This document shows, one piece after another, positions 46,262 to 56,236 of a stretch of 64,000 nt of DNA. The DNA comes from Furcasterigmium furcatum. Taxonomy: Eukaryota; Ascomycota; Sordariomycetes; Glomerellales; Plectosphaerellaceae. A program made the position numbers and the translations under genes. Numbering within the stretch: position 1 is the first letter of the stretch; each line of letters begins with the position of its first letter. The notes under the pieces were generated by a model. That model was not told where the DNA came from, ran no database searches, and saw only the letters and a list, made by a program, of their open reading frames with translations. The stretch covers positions 5,677,626-5,741,625 of the forward strand of contig BCIA01000002.1 of NCBI GenBank assembly GCA_001599815.1, read 5' to 3'.

Positions 46262-46307
46262 AAAGAAGAAGAAGAGAAAATCCCAAGGAGCCGCCGGGTG
46301 CGAGAAG

Positions 46308-46337
46308 TTTTATAGCTTGGGGCAGGGGCCCGTGCGC
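46308..46337 (-). promoter_or_regulatory. U2 copy 1 promoter: TATA box and upstream GC element
   Basis: TATAAAA at 46314-46308 lies 47 bp upstream of the presumed start. GCGCACGGGCCCC at 46337-46325 lies 11 bp further out. The same 13-mer with nearly the same spacing is found before copy 2, which argues for a working promoter element. Confidence 0.65.
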
Positions 46338-46369
46338 AGGTGCAATCAGTAGGAGGTGGGGCGGGCCAG

Positions 46370-46469
46370 NNNNNNNNNNNNNNNNNNNNNNNNNNNNNNN
46401 NNNNNNNNNNNNNNNNNNNNNNNNNNNNNNNNNNNNNNNNNNNNNNNNNNNNNNNNNNNNNNNNNNNNN
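46370..46469. other. Assembly gap of 100 N
   Basis: Exactly 100 N, so probably a gap of unknown true size. It truncates U2 copy 2 just after its Sm site and may hide additional U2 repeats. Confidence 0.97.
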
Positions 46470-46636
46470 GCCAAAAATAGGAATAATCACGATTGGTCTC
46501 AATAGAGACCTTTCAGAGATTAAACTGAAAAGAACAGATACTACACTTGATCTAAGCCAAAAGGCTGGAGAGGTTGTTAGCAATCCGGATATCCATTGCG
46601 ATCATGGGAGGCGGTTTCAACGTACCAAAGAGAGCT
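46470..46636 (-). ncRNA. U2 snRNA gene, copy 2, 3' part lost in the assembly gap
   Basis: Exon 2 from 46564 to the gap edge is identical to copy 1 through the Sm site (about 95 nt). The remaining 80 nt are not sequenced. Exon 1 AGCTCTCTTTG (46636-46626) is followed by GTACGT. The presumed intron 46565-46625 (61 nt) has branch GCTAAC and acceptor CTCCAG. The leader around exon 1 is identical to copy 1, whereas the intron interior and outer leader have diverged. This is the pattern of an old tandem duplication under selection, not an assembly duplicate. Confidence 0.88.
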
Positions 46637-46681
46637 AAAGAAGAAAAGAGGAAAAGTCCAAAGTGCAGCAGCTCAAGGAGA

Positions 46682-46710
46682 ATTTATAGGAACTGTGGGG
46701 GCCCGTGCGC
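46682..46710 (-). promoter_or_regulatory. U2 copy 2 promoter: TATA box and upstream GC element
   Basis: TATAAAT at 46688-46682 lies 46 bp before the presumed start. GCGCACGGGCCCC at 46710-46698 is identical to the copy 1 element. Confidence 0.65.
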
Positions 46711-47619
46711 TGGTGGGATCAGTCAATTGGCCTCAGGCACGTGCCTCGCCACGTGAGAGCAGATTGAGCTTTCCCAAATGGGGCGCGTACCTGCCCATCA
46801 CAGATCTGCTCCCGCCAATGGCAATTCACCCCTCATGGCTCTTCGATAATTTCGTATTCGGACTCGATTTTTGGACCTGTGCCGTCCTCAACTGCTCCAT
46901 TGGACATCAATCCATCGGGTTGCACGAAAATCCCGGCACTTGTGTTACACTCCATCTGCACTCTTCGTCTAGCTAGCGCCCCAGACAGACGACGACCACA
47001 GCCTGATTGCCGTCCCTCAACAAGCCACTCCAGGCATTTTCCATGTCCCGAAGCTCTGCATCACATCATGCACACTCCACCCCGCTGCCATTGGACCACG
47101 GTGACCTCTAGACGAATCGTGCAGCGGACCCGCTGGCGGGTAACGATCTTAAATGACCAGCAGCACTATTCGGGAGTGACTTTCCGCCCGCTGGGGCTTT
47201 GTAAGGGCTGCCAAGTACCTCTAATCTCTTGCTACCCCGGACTACGAGGCGCAAAAAAAGGGGGACAATATCAACAAAATTTTGGCTCCGTCCAATCGTC
47301 ACTACCCAAACTGAGACAAAAGCCCAGCAGCACTTGGGCACACGCTTCAAGCCCGGAGCCGCCCCTCCACTTCTGAGTTCTCGGCGCCCCGATGAACAGC
47401 CGCTACACGAGAAGGGCCACCGACTCGACTCTTCTGCCCGTCTGTCCGTCTTCCTCCCACATGGTCCGCCCTCCCTTTGTCTTGATGCGCCCCTGGTGAC
47501 GAAGACCGACCCGAACTCGAACCCGGCCCCAGTCGCACTGCCCGGCCCCGACCGACCTCTGCTACACGAGAACTGCATGAACCTGCCAGACGCTGTCTAG
47601 TATTTAAGACTCGCCCATC
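46711..47619. other. Region between U2 copy 2 and ERG4
   Basis: 909 bp holding the ERG4 promoter and leader. No gene is supported. Coding-like frames here are short and strand-symmetric. Confidence 0.5.
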
Positions 47620-49626
47620 ATGTCGGGTCGTTACTCCCTCAGAGCGACACCTAGGTCAGTCAACCCTCCTCCTGGCGTTCTTCTCACTGCCCCTCCAACC
47701 TGTTTCGCGCGTAAGTGCGCTTCTTGCGAATGCGCGCCTTCACCAGCACAAACCCGCAAGACCGAGACTGACACCTTGCGCAGGAAGAAGGAGCTTTTCG
47801 AGGGCATGGTAGAGACTCCCCGCCCGTCACGTAGATCTTCCTCCCGCCTCAAGACGCAAACTCCAACGGAAACCCCCGAGCCAGAAGCCGAATCCACAGA
47901 GAGCCTGCGACCTCGAACACTGCGCCGCAAGGTCACCCCCAAGGTCGAGCAGGAAAGCGACAGCGACGATATCAACATGGTCAAGCCCGCCCCCAATGGC
48001 TTCGCCAATGGCCACGCCAACGGCCACGCCAATGGTCATGCGAATGGTCACGCGAACGGCCATGCCAACGGACACGCCAACGGACATGCCAACGGACACG
48101 CCAACGGACATGCCAACGGCTCTGCACCCGATGCCAAAGCCAACGGCCACGTCGCGACACCCAAGAAGGCAGCACCCGCCACCAAGCGCGTCTACAAGGA
48201 CGGCGAGGTTGTGGACGGCTGGACTGTCGGCACCGATCCCAAGATCGACACCTCTGGTCACTTCGAGTTCGGCGGCTCCTACGGTACCCTGGCTCTTATG
48301 ACCTTCTTCCCCCTCCTCATGTGGTACATGTGGATCGGCGCAACATACTACAACGGCGGTGTCCCTCTTCCCCAAGACGGCCAGTCGTGGTCCGACTTTG
48401 GAGCCCACCTCTTCAACCTGGTCTATGAGGGCGCCTACCCCTCGCTCCGCGCCTGGAGGATCTACTGGACCTTCTTCATCTTCGAGGGCATCCTGTACTG
48501 CACCCTTCCCGGCGTCTACCAGTGGGGCAAGCCCCTCGCCCACGAGGGCGGCAAGCAGCTCAAGTACTTCTGCAACGCCTACACCAGTCTCTACGTCAAC
48601 ATTGCCGTCATGGCAGCCCTGCACTTCTCCGGCTGGTTCCCCATCTACACCTTCATCGACGAGTTCGGCCCCCTGCTGTCCGTTGCCATCTGCAGCGGCT
48701 TCATCGTTTCTTTCATTGCCTACTTCTCGGCGCTGGCTCGTGGCGCCCAGCATCGCATGACCGGCTACCCCATCTACGACTTCTTCATGGGTGCCGAGCT
48801 CAACCCGCGCATGTTCGGCATCCTCGACTTCAAGATGTTCTTCGAGGTTCGCATCCCCTGGTACATCCTCCTGGGTCTCAGTGCCGGCACCGCCGCCCGC
48901 CAGTACGAGCGCTACGGCTACGTCTCGGGTGAGGTCATCTTCATCCTCATGGCCCACTACCTCTACGCCAACGCCTGCTCCAAGGGCGAGGAGCTCATCG
49001 TGCCGACCTGGGACATGTACTACGAGAAGTGGGGCTTCATGCTCATCTTCTGGAACCTCGCTGGCGTGCCCCTGTCCTACTGCCACTGCACCATCTACCT
49101 CGCCAACCACCACCCCGACGAGTACCGCTGGAACCGCTTCGCCCTGGCCGGCCTCTTCGTGGTCTACCTCTTCGTCTACTGGGTCTGGGACACCTGCAAC
49201 TCGCAGAAGAACCGCTTCCGCTCCATGGAGCGCGGCCAGAACGTCTGGCGCAAGACCTTCCCCCAGCTCCCCTGGCAGACCGTCCACAACCCCAAGACCC
49301 TGACCACCCCCCAGGGCGACACCATCCTCGTCGACGGCTGGTACGGCAAGGCCCGCAAGATCCACTACACCTGCGACGCCTTCTTCGCCCTCTGCTGGGG
49401 CCTCATCACCGGCTTCAACAGCCCCTTCCCCTACTTCTACCCCTTCTTCTTCTGCTGCATGATCACCCACCGCGCCCTGCGCGACATTGCCAAGTGCAGG
49501 GCCAAGTATGGCGAGACCTGGCTCGAGTACGAGCGCCAGGTGCCGTACCTCTTCATCCCTGTGAGTTTGACCTTAAACATCCCCTACCAAGACAACCACT
49601 GACAACAGACGCAGTACGTCATCTAA
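47620..49626 (+). CDS. ERG4: C-24(28) sterol reductase (ergosterol biosynthesis, last step)
   Basis: Exons are 47620-47654, 47784-49560 and 49615-49626 (607 aa). The first intron is 129 bp, frame-preserving and stop-free. The last exon encodes only Tyr-Val-Ile-stop. The Erg4/Erg24 family is clear from many transmembrane segments, GAELNPRMFGILDFKMFFEVR, and the C-terminal NSQKNRF / ARKIHYTCDAFFALCWG / HRALRDIAKCRAKYG blocks used for NADPH and sterol binding. It reduces the C-24(28) double bond to give ergosterol in the ER. A variable N-terminal region includes a Lys/Arg-rich segment and an Ala-Asn-Gly-His repeat (residues about 83-124). Confidence 0.94.
47995..48120 (+). repeat. 12-nt coding minisatellite in ERG4
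   Basis: About ten and a half in-frame 12-nt units encode Asn-Gly-His-Ala. Units differ mainly at third positions, so the peptide repeat is kept while the DNA varies. Such arrays change copy number between strains. Confidence 0.9.
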
Positions 49627-50484
49627 GGTGCCCCTAAAGCACACTGATTCTTGAAACTCCCCTCAGCTGGTAGTTCCAAGCCCCCCTGCGCCAAATCTGG
49701 CATCTTCTCTGTATATACTGTTGCCCCTTTGTCGGGCCTAACGTGTCTTTGATTTCATGTTCAAACATTTACTTGCTCGTAGTCCTGCTGTGCCGGGACA
49801 GCTTCTTAATGAGGTTTAAAAATGCGGGCGGGAAAAGCTGCGCCTCCCCTCGCCGGAGAGATGAGTGCATGCATGGCCTGGCTGGTTGCATGAGAGGCGC
49901 TGAAGGTTGTCGTTACTAGTAATCATAATCGTTTTTATCCAAGCACCATGCACTGACCCGTGAGACTTGTCGGACCGTGTCTCCATTGGATGATGACTTG
50001 TTTGATACGACGCGGAGATGCGGAGGCTGTGATTCCAGTTGGGAGGGGTGAGAGTTGGGGCACATCCGAGATGGCGAGATAGATACCACAGTGAGCACAA
50101 AAGAGGCAAGCGTACAAGAGCATTACTAGCAACCTAGACTACAGTCCCTCCTCACCCCATCAACGCGCGTCTATGATGAAAACCCGCCCAAGATGGATAA
50201 GCATTTGTTGCGCAATAGTACATGGCGAGAAGCCTCCACGACCGGCACAGGGTGCCCGGCTGGGAACTCCCCGCCCAACGGCACCTCGTGATACTCAGCA
50301 ATCGTTCACGATCATGCCCCATTCGTCCCCGGTGTTGTCTAGAGACACCGACTGTCCCGTGCGAGGGGGTAAGATATGCGAGATGTCGGCGCTCGAAAAA
50401 TGAAATAACCAGCTCGTGCCGCGGGAGGCCAGTGGTGGAGATATTTCTTGTCAGCCTCCGGGGCAGCGAGTCAGCGCTGGCCGC
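49627..50484. other. Convergent intergenic region
   Basis: 858 bp of 3' sequence between ERG4 and the V-ATPase gene. No coding or RNA feature is supported. Confidence 0.5.
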
Positions 50485-51372
50485 TTAGCAGCCCTCGTCG
50501 ACGGTGGCCTTGGAGTTCATGAGCAGGGCGACGATGAGACCGTACAGACCTGGTTAGGCGGTTAGCAAGAGGAGTCATGTGGTGATTGGCGGGGACGGCT
50601 TACCCAGGACTTCGGCGAAAATGAGAATCAGAATCATGCCGACGAAGAGACGGGGCTGCTGGGCAGTGCCGCGGACACCGGCGTCACCGACAATGCCGAT
50701 GGCGAAACCGGCGGCGAGACCGGCCAGGCCGACACTCAGACCGGCACCGAACTGGAGGAAGGCAGTGTACAGCGACATAACCTGGCGGAGGTTGTCGGAG
50801 ATGAGGACCGACACGACGAGACCGTAGATACCAATGATACCAGCCATAATGACGGGCACAATGTCTGCAGATGAGGTTAGTGTTTCTGTGGTTCGATGCG
50901 TGGCGCGGAAGCGGGCTCGAGGTGCGTACTCTTGACGATCAGGTCGGGGCGGAGAACACCCATGGCAGCGATGCCGACACCAGACTTGGCGGTACCGTAG
51001 GAGGCACCCAGGCAGGTGAAGACGATGGCGACGGTGCAACCCATGGCTCCGAAGAGGGGCTAGAGCATGGAGATGTTAGCGAGTGTGGACGCGCGAAGTC
51101 GATGGCAGTCCCAAATGGCTCATCGGGGCGGCAGGGGGCCGACGTCATGGACGCTGCGATCGGGGTTGTGAGGGATGACGAACCGCGTAGACGGGGCTAT
51201 TGAAGACGAGATAGTTAGCGATTCAAGCTCATATTGTGCGTGGATGGGCCGCTCCGTAATCCAGAGCTCCCATGGGCGATGGAGGAAGCTCCGGGAGATG
51301 GATGGGAGCTCGGAAACCCAGGGGCAACACGTAGTCGACGTACCAGAGCTCGGTCGGCGTGGCGCTGGCCAT
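50485..51372 (-). CDS. VMA3: V-ATPase V0 subunit c (proteolipid)
   Basis: Five exons, 51372-51344, 51196-51184, 51059-50930, 50864-50604 and 50549-50485, give 165 aa. The second exon is 13 nt and restores MASATPTELCPVYAPLFGAM. Four transmembrane helices are visible. The proton-binding Glu is in the last helix (LILIFAEVLGLYGL). The GTAKSGVGIAAMGVLRP and GIVGDAGVRGTAQQPRLFVG loops are invariant family blocks. It forms the rotor ring of the vacuolar proton pump. The length and short N-terminus fit subunit c (Vma3) better than c' or c''. It diverges from SNU13. Confidence 0.94.
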
Positions 51373-51851
51373 TTTGACGGTTGTGTGGATGGATTGAGGG
51401 AGAAAGAAAGGAAGTAGAGATCGAAGAGGACGTCGAAGTCGTCGATTAGAAGCGTCAAAAGGCGGATAGCGTGGTGGCGATGATGCGTGTCGAGGGGGCG
51501 CTCGTTGCTCTGCGGTCGGGGCGAGGTGCTATTGTGAGGTTGCTGGTCGGATGTCTAGGTGGTTTCCAGGTTGGCGCGCCTGGTTGGTGCAGGTTTTGCG
51601 GGAAGCTCCTTGCTGACATAAGACGTCGGGTTGCGGAAAATATTGCCTCCGCGGTCGCCTCTCACCGCCCACATTTCGGTGGGTTCTTTTGCTGGGAAAC
51701 TTTTTTCTGGGCGGCAGAAAATCGTAGCTTTTTCCAGCATCACGAACATCTTTTCCGCAGACCACAGCATTTCAGGGCGAGCCACCGCAAGGAACCCTGT
51801 CATCACGATAATCCCAGACACTCTCGACTCTGTTCGGTTTTTCTCGACATA
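51373..51851. other. Divergent promoter region of VMA3 and SNU13
   Basis: 479 bp without a gene. It serves both leaders. Confidence 0.5.
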
Positions 51852-52409
51852 ATGTCTTCCGAAAGCGCTGGTAAGTGCGGCCTCTGGCTCCTGCTGCCCG
51901 TCCATTCGCTGGTGCAAGACTCGAGCTGACAATTTTCTAGCCTGGCCTCTGGCCGATGCTGCTCTCGAGCAGGAGATCCTCGATATGGTCCAGCAGGCTT
52001 CCCACTTCCGTCAGCTGAAGAAGGGTGCCAACGAGGGTGTGTTTCTCCACTGTCCGTCTCGATATCAAACAACCCACGACTGACCTCCTCGCAGCTACCA
52101 AGTCTCTGAACCGCGGTGTGTCCGAGCTTGTCGTCCTTGCGGCCGACACCACTCCCCTCGCGATTCTTCTCCACCTCCCCCTTCTCAGCGAGGACAAAAA
52201 CGTTCCCTACGTCTACGTCAAGAGCAAGGTCGCCCTCGGCAGGGCCTGCGGTGTCAGCCGCGCGGTCATTGCTGCTAGCATTACTAGCAACGAGGGAAGC
52301 GAGCTTGCCGGTCCCATCCGCAGGTATGTTTGGACCCGAGAAATTCGATGGTTCTGTTGTACTAACTATCTGCAGCCTCCGCGAGAAGGTTGAGCGCCTT
52401 GCCATCTAA
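51852..52409 (+). CDS. SNU13: Snu13/15.5K, L7Ae-family kink-turn RNA-binding protein
   Basis: Exons are 51852-51870, 51941-52036, 52095-52323 and 52376-52409 (125 aa). The sequence carries the family stretches QLKKGANEATKSLNRG (RNA contact), LAADTTPLAILLHLPLL, NVPYVYVKSKVALGRACG and the short tail LREKVERLAI. Snu13 binds the kink-turn of U4 snRNA in the spliceosome and of box C/D snoRNAs. The exact 125-residue length and the conserved NKxLNRG-like helix separate it from Nhp2 and L7a. Confidence 0.95.
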
Positions 52410-53121
52410 AGTGCCCATCTCAAACCGAATGTGGATGGGGCTTGACTTGGCTAGGAGGACGTTTTTGGGTGACGGAGGAACTCAGGTGCTTGCTAGAAAT
52501 AGGAAGTACTGCTGTTTGAAGGAGACGAAGCTCTGAGACTGTCAGCTCAGTCGAGGCAAAATATAAACCAACAGTTCTGGGAATGATCTCACTCGAGGTG
52601 TATGTATGGCTTCAGCTCCTTGTAGCCTTTGTCAACCTCTCTGTCGCTGCTGCCTTCCGTCGACATCGATGTCTGAGTATCCGAAGTCTTCTCAATCCAT
52701 GTCCAAGCTCATCCTCCGATGCGACCTTCAAGACCTCTTCAATGTGGGTCTCAGGTCCCTGATCTCACTCCGGTTGTCCAACCATCGTCGCACGTTGCGC
52801 TGCATTTAGCTGCAGGCGCACCCCGCCATAAAAAACGACCCCACGTCATCACAGTGGAGGGTCAGTCGGTCTTCCTGGTCCTCTGGTCCGGCATTTGCAC
52901 ACCACATCATCATCCTCTGTCAATGAATGATGCGACTCTCTGTTCCTGTCTTACTTCCGTCCCTCTGTTTCCCACCTCTCCTCCCATGATAGAATCGTAC
53001 CTTCTTACCTAGTAATACATTGCGACTCTGTTCCTAGACATCTCCACGACCGACATACATCTTTCCACGCCACGCGGCTCTGGACTCGGCGCATCTCAAG
53101 CTCGCGACGGAGCCGCGCAGC
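52410..53121. other. Intergenic, no supported gene
   Basis: 712 bp between SNU13 and the Sac-domain gene, both on the plus strand. No coding pattern or RNA gene was seen. Confidence 0.5.
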
Positions 53122-56110
53122 ATGCCTTCGATTGCGCGCAAGGTCGTCGTCTGCGCCGCGATCGATGGCCTCATAATCCAGCCTCTTTGGTCTAAGGGAC
53201 AGCGACCGGCAACCCCAGTCCGCATCCGCTATGGCGATGCCTCGCTCTCCGCAGCCTCTCGGGATGAGCTCCCAGACGCCTCGAAGCCCAATTCCTCCTT
53301 TGAGGCCTTCGGAATCGTAGGTCCGTCGACACTTGCTGGTCCAACTCAGTCGCACGAGCAGTGACACTAACCTCCCACCAGGATTGATCACTATCTCAAA
53401 GTTAAGCTACCTGATCACCATCACTAGACGGCAGCAGGTTGCCCAGTTGTACGGCCAGCCGGTGTATGTAGTCACCGAAGTGGCGCTTACGCCATGTACA
53501 TCCCAAAAGGAAGCGGAGAATGCAGTGGCTCGTACTGCGCGCCATATGCAAGCCACCACAACAGACACCGATGCCGAGGACACTGACACTGATGATACGA
53601 TCTCCATCAATGCGCCCCTGGATGAAGTCGAGGATCCAGTGCAAGGAGAGGGCGCAAAAGCTGGCGGCGTGCTGGGCAGCATCAAGAGCACCGTGGCCGA
53701 GGATGTCATCGGCCGCAAGGGCAGCTATGGCATGTTCGCCCGGAAATGGTTCAGCAAGGGCGGGTGGACGCAATCCCAGAAGCGAAACGCAGGCTGGGCT
53801 TCCACCAACACCGAGTCACCAAGAGCATCCACCGAGCGTCTGCCAGAGGAACGTGCGCCTGTAAAGGTGCCAAAGGAAGAGGAAGAGGAGGCAAAGAACG
53901 AAGCTAAGGCCACGTCTTTGCTACCAAAGCTCTTGCGAACCGCTCAAATCCTCTATGGCACGTCAAGGAGCTTCTACTTCTCCTATGACTTCGACATCAC
54001 CAGGCACCTCGCCAGCCGAAACAGGACGTCGGCCAATGAACTGCCCCTACATGAGCAGGTTGACCCGGTCTTCTTCTGGAACAAGCACACTCTAGCCCCG
54101 TTCATCAACGCAGGTCATGACGCTCTCGTCCTACCGCTCATGCAGGGTTTCGTGGGACAGAGGCAGTTCACCGTGGATAGTAGCCCGCCTCAAAAAGACG
54201 AGGAACAACAGGACTCGATGGAGATGTCCAGCATCTCCGCCAAATCTACGACAGAGGACACCCCGGCCCCGCCGCCAGTCGAATCTGAAAACACTTCCGG
54301 TCTTCGACCCACAGAGAAGAGATTCCTCATCACAGTCATCTCGCGTCGGTCCACAAAGAGGGCTGGCCTGAGGTATCTCCGTAGAGGTGTTGACGAAGAT
54401 GGCTACGTTGCAAACGCCGTCGAGACTGAACAGATCCTGTCCAACTCGGCCTGGGACAAAACCAACAAGGTCTACTCTTTCTTGCAGATCCGAGGCAGCA
54501 TACCCCTTTTCTTCACACAGAGCCCCTATTCGCTGAAGCCTGCGCCAGTCATCCAGCACTCGTCGGAGTCGAATTACCAGGCATGCCGCAAGCACTTTGA
54601 GCGGCTGACCAAAGAGTATGGCTCCCTGCAGATCGTGAACTTGGTCGAGAAGCACAACGTCGAGACAAGACTTGGCAACGAGTATGAGAAGACTGTTGCG
54701 AAGCTCAACGAGGAGGTCTTCTCGGGCCACCACTCCGAGATTCCTTTCGAATGGTTCGACTTTCACGCGGCCTGCCGTGGCATGAAGTTCGAGAATGTCA
54801 GCCTACTCCTAGAAATCTTGCGCGAGAAGCTGGATCAGATGGGCAGCGCCGTTGAGGACAACGGCGAGCTCTTCTTGCGCCAACGTGGCGTCCTCCGAAC
54901 GAACTGCATGGACTGCCTGGACCGCACCAATGTCTGCCAGAGCTCTTTTGCCAGGTACATGCTTGACAGCCAGCTTCGAGTTGAGGGATACGACATGAGC
55001 GCGCAACAAGACCAGGAAAACTCGTGGTTCAACACGCTCTGGGCCGACAATGGCGATGCTGTCTCGAAGCAGTACTCATCGACTGCCGCGATGAAGGGTG
55101 ACTACACACGGACGAAGAAGAGGAACTACAAGGGCACCTTGAATGATATGGGCCTGTCATTGACTCGATTCTACAATGGGTGAGTAGTATCCCTGCCTTT
55201 CTCTTTAAAGCCCCAACTGACGCCAGGTAGCATGGTCAACGACTACTTCAGTCAAGTTGCCATCGACTTTCTCCTCGGCAACGTGACTTCCATGGTCTTC
55301 CAGGAGTTCGAGGTTGAGATGATGACCAAAGACCCGGCTGTATCCATGCTCAAGATGCGCGAGCGGGCCATTGAGCTCTGTCAGAAACGTGTCGTCTCAG
55401 ACGAAAAGGAAGAGTTCACGGGTGGCTGGGTTCTCCTGAGCCCGCCCAGCTCGGACACGATCAAGTCAACGCTGCCTTTCGAGGAGGTAGTGCTGCTCCT
55501 GACCGATGCGGCGCTCTACCTGTGCCGCTTTGACTGGAACCTCGACAAGGTGTCATCCTTCGAACGCGTTGACCTTGCTCACGTCATCGCCATCAAATTC
55601 GGGACGTACATCACGTCCACCATCTCCCCGGTGCAAACGAACGAGGGAAAGAATGTCGGCTTCGTCGTCTCGTATCAGCCCGGGAAGAGCGACTTCTGCC
55701 GGATGAATACCCGTACCCTGTCGAGTCATTTTGCCGGAATCGAGGAGGCGACCGATCAGCAGGCCGACTCGGCGGCCAGACCTGTGTCGTCGGGCGGCAT
55801 TGTGAACCTGTTTTCAGGCAAACCCAAGGGACCTCCTCCTGTCAAGAAGGTGGCTTTCAAAGCACCATATTCTCAATCCTCGGCAGCGGTGACTGGTGAT
55901 GGTCCGCGGTTGACTGAGATCCAGCAGGTCGTCAGCATCTGCGCGGACATCGAGCGGTTGGCGTTCAAGTCACAGCCCGGCAAGGAGAAGCCAGGGACCG
56001 AGAGCATCGTGGAAGAAGGCGAGATCATCTCGTTGGAAGAGGCGCGGCAGAACACCACGTTACTAGATCACCTGAGCCATTCTATCAAGAGGCTCGTTTG
56101 GGCGACGTGA
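53122..56110 (+). CDS. Sac-domain phosphoinositide phosphatase with hSac2 domain (Sac2/INPP5F-like)
   Basis: Exons are 53122-53320, 53382-55179 and 55231-56110 (958 aa). The Sac catalytic motif is RTNCMDCLDRTN near residue 570 (C-x5-R, intact). The N-terminal Sac region is interrupted by long acidic and Ser-rich inserts (about 110-210 and 300-340). After the Sac domain a hSac2 homology region follows (GGWVLLSPPSS, LLLTDAALYLCRFDWNLDKV), as in human SAC2/INPP5F, a PI4P phosphatase on endosomes. No transmembrane pair like that of ER Sac1 is seen. Substrate preference is inferred from this architecture. Exon 3 uses acceptor GGTAG, because the nearer CAG would create a stop. Confidence 0.9.
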
Positions 56111-56236
56111 TCCGGTGGTTGGAGTCGTCAGGTCGCTTTGGAAAAGCGTGGCATATCGGCATCAAGGCATAGCGGATGCAGAAGAGAGAGATCCTTGATT
56201 TTTTCCATGGGTGGCGTAGATTGGAGTTTTCCTTCT

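Noticed and set aside
46370..46636. U2 copy 2 as a mere assembly duplicate of copy 1
   Set aside because: Intron, leader and upstream sequences differ substantially while exon and promoter elements match, so these are separate loci.
47827..49470. 547-codon open frame on the minus strand opposite ERG4
   Set aside because: It mirrors highly GC3-biased ERG4 codons, is Val/Gly/Glu-rich with no family motif, and the sense strand carries clear sterol-reductase sequence.
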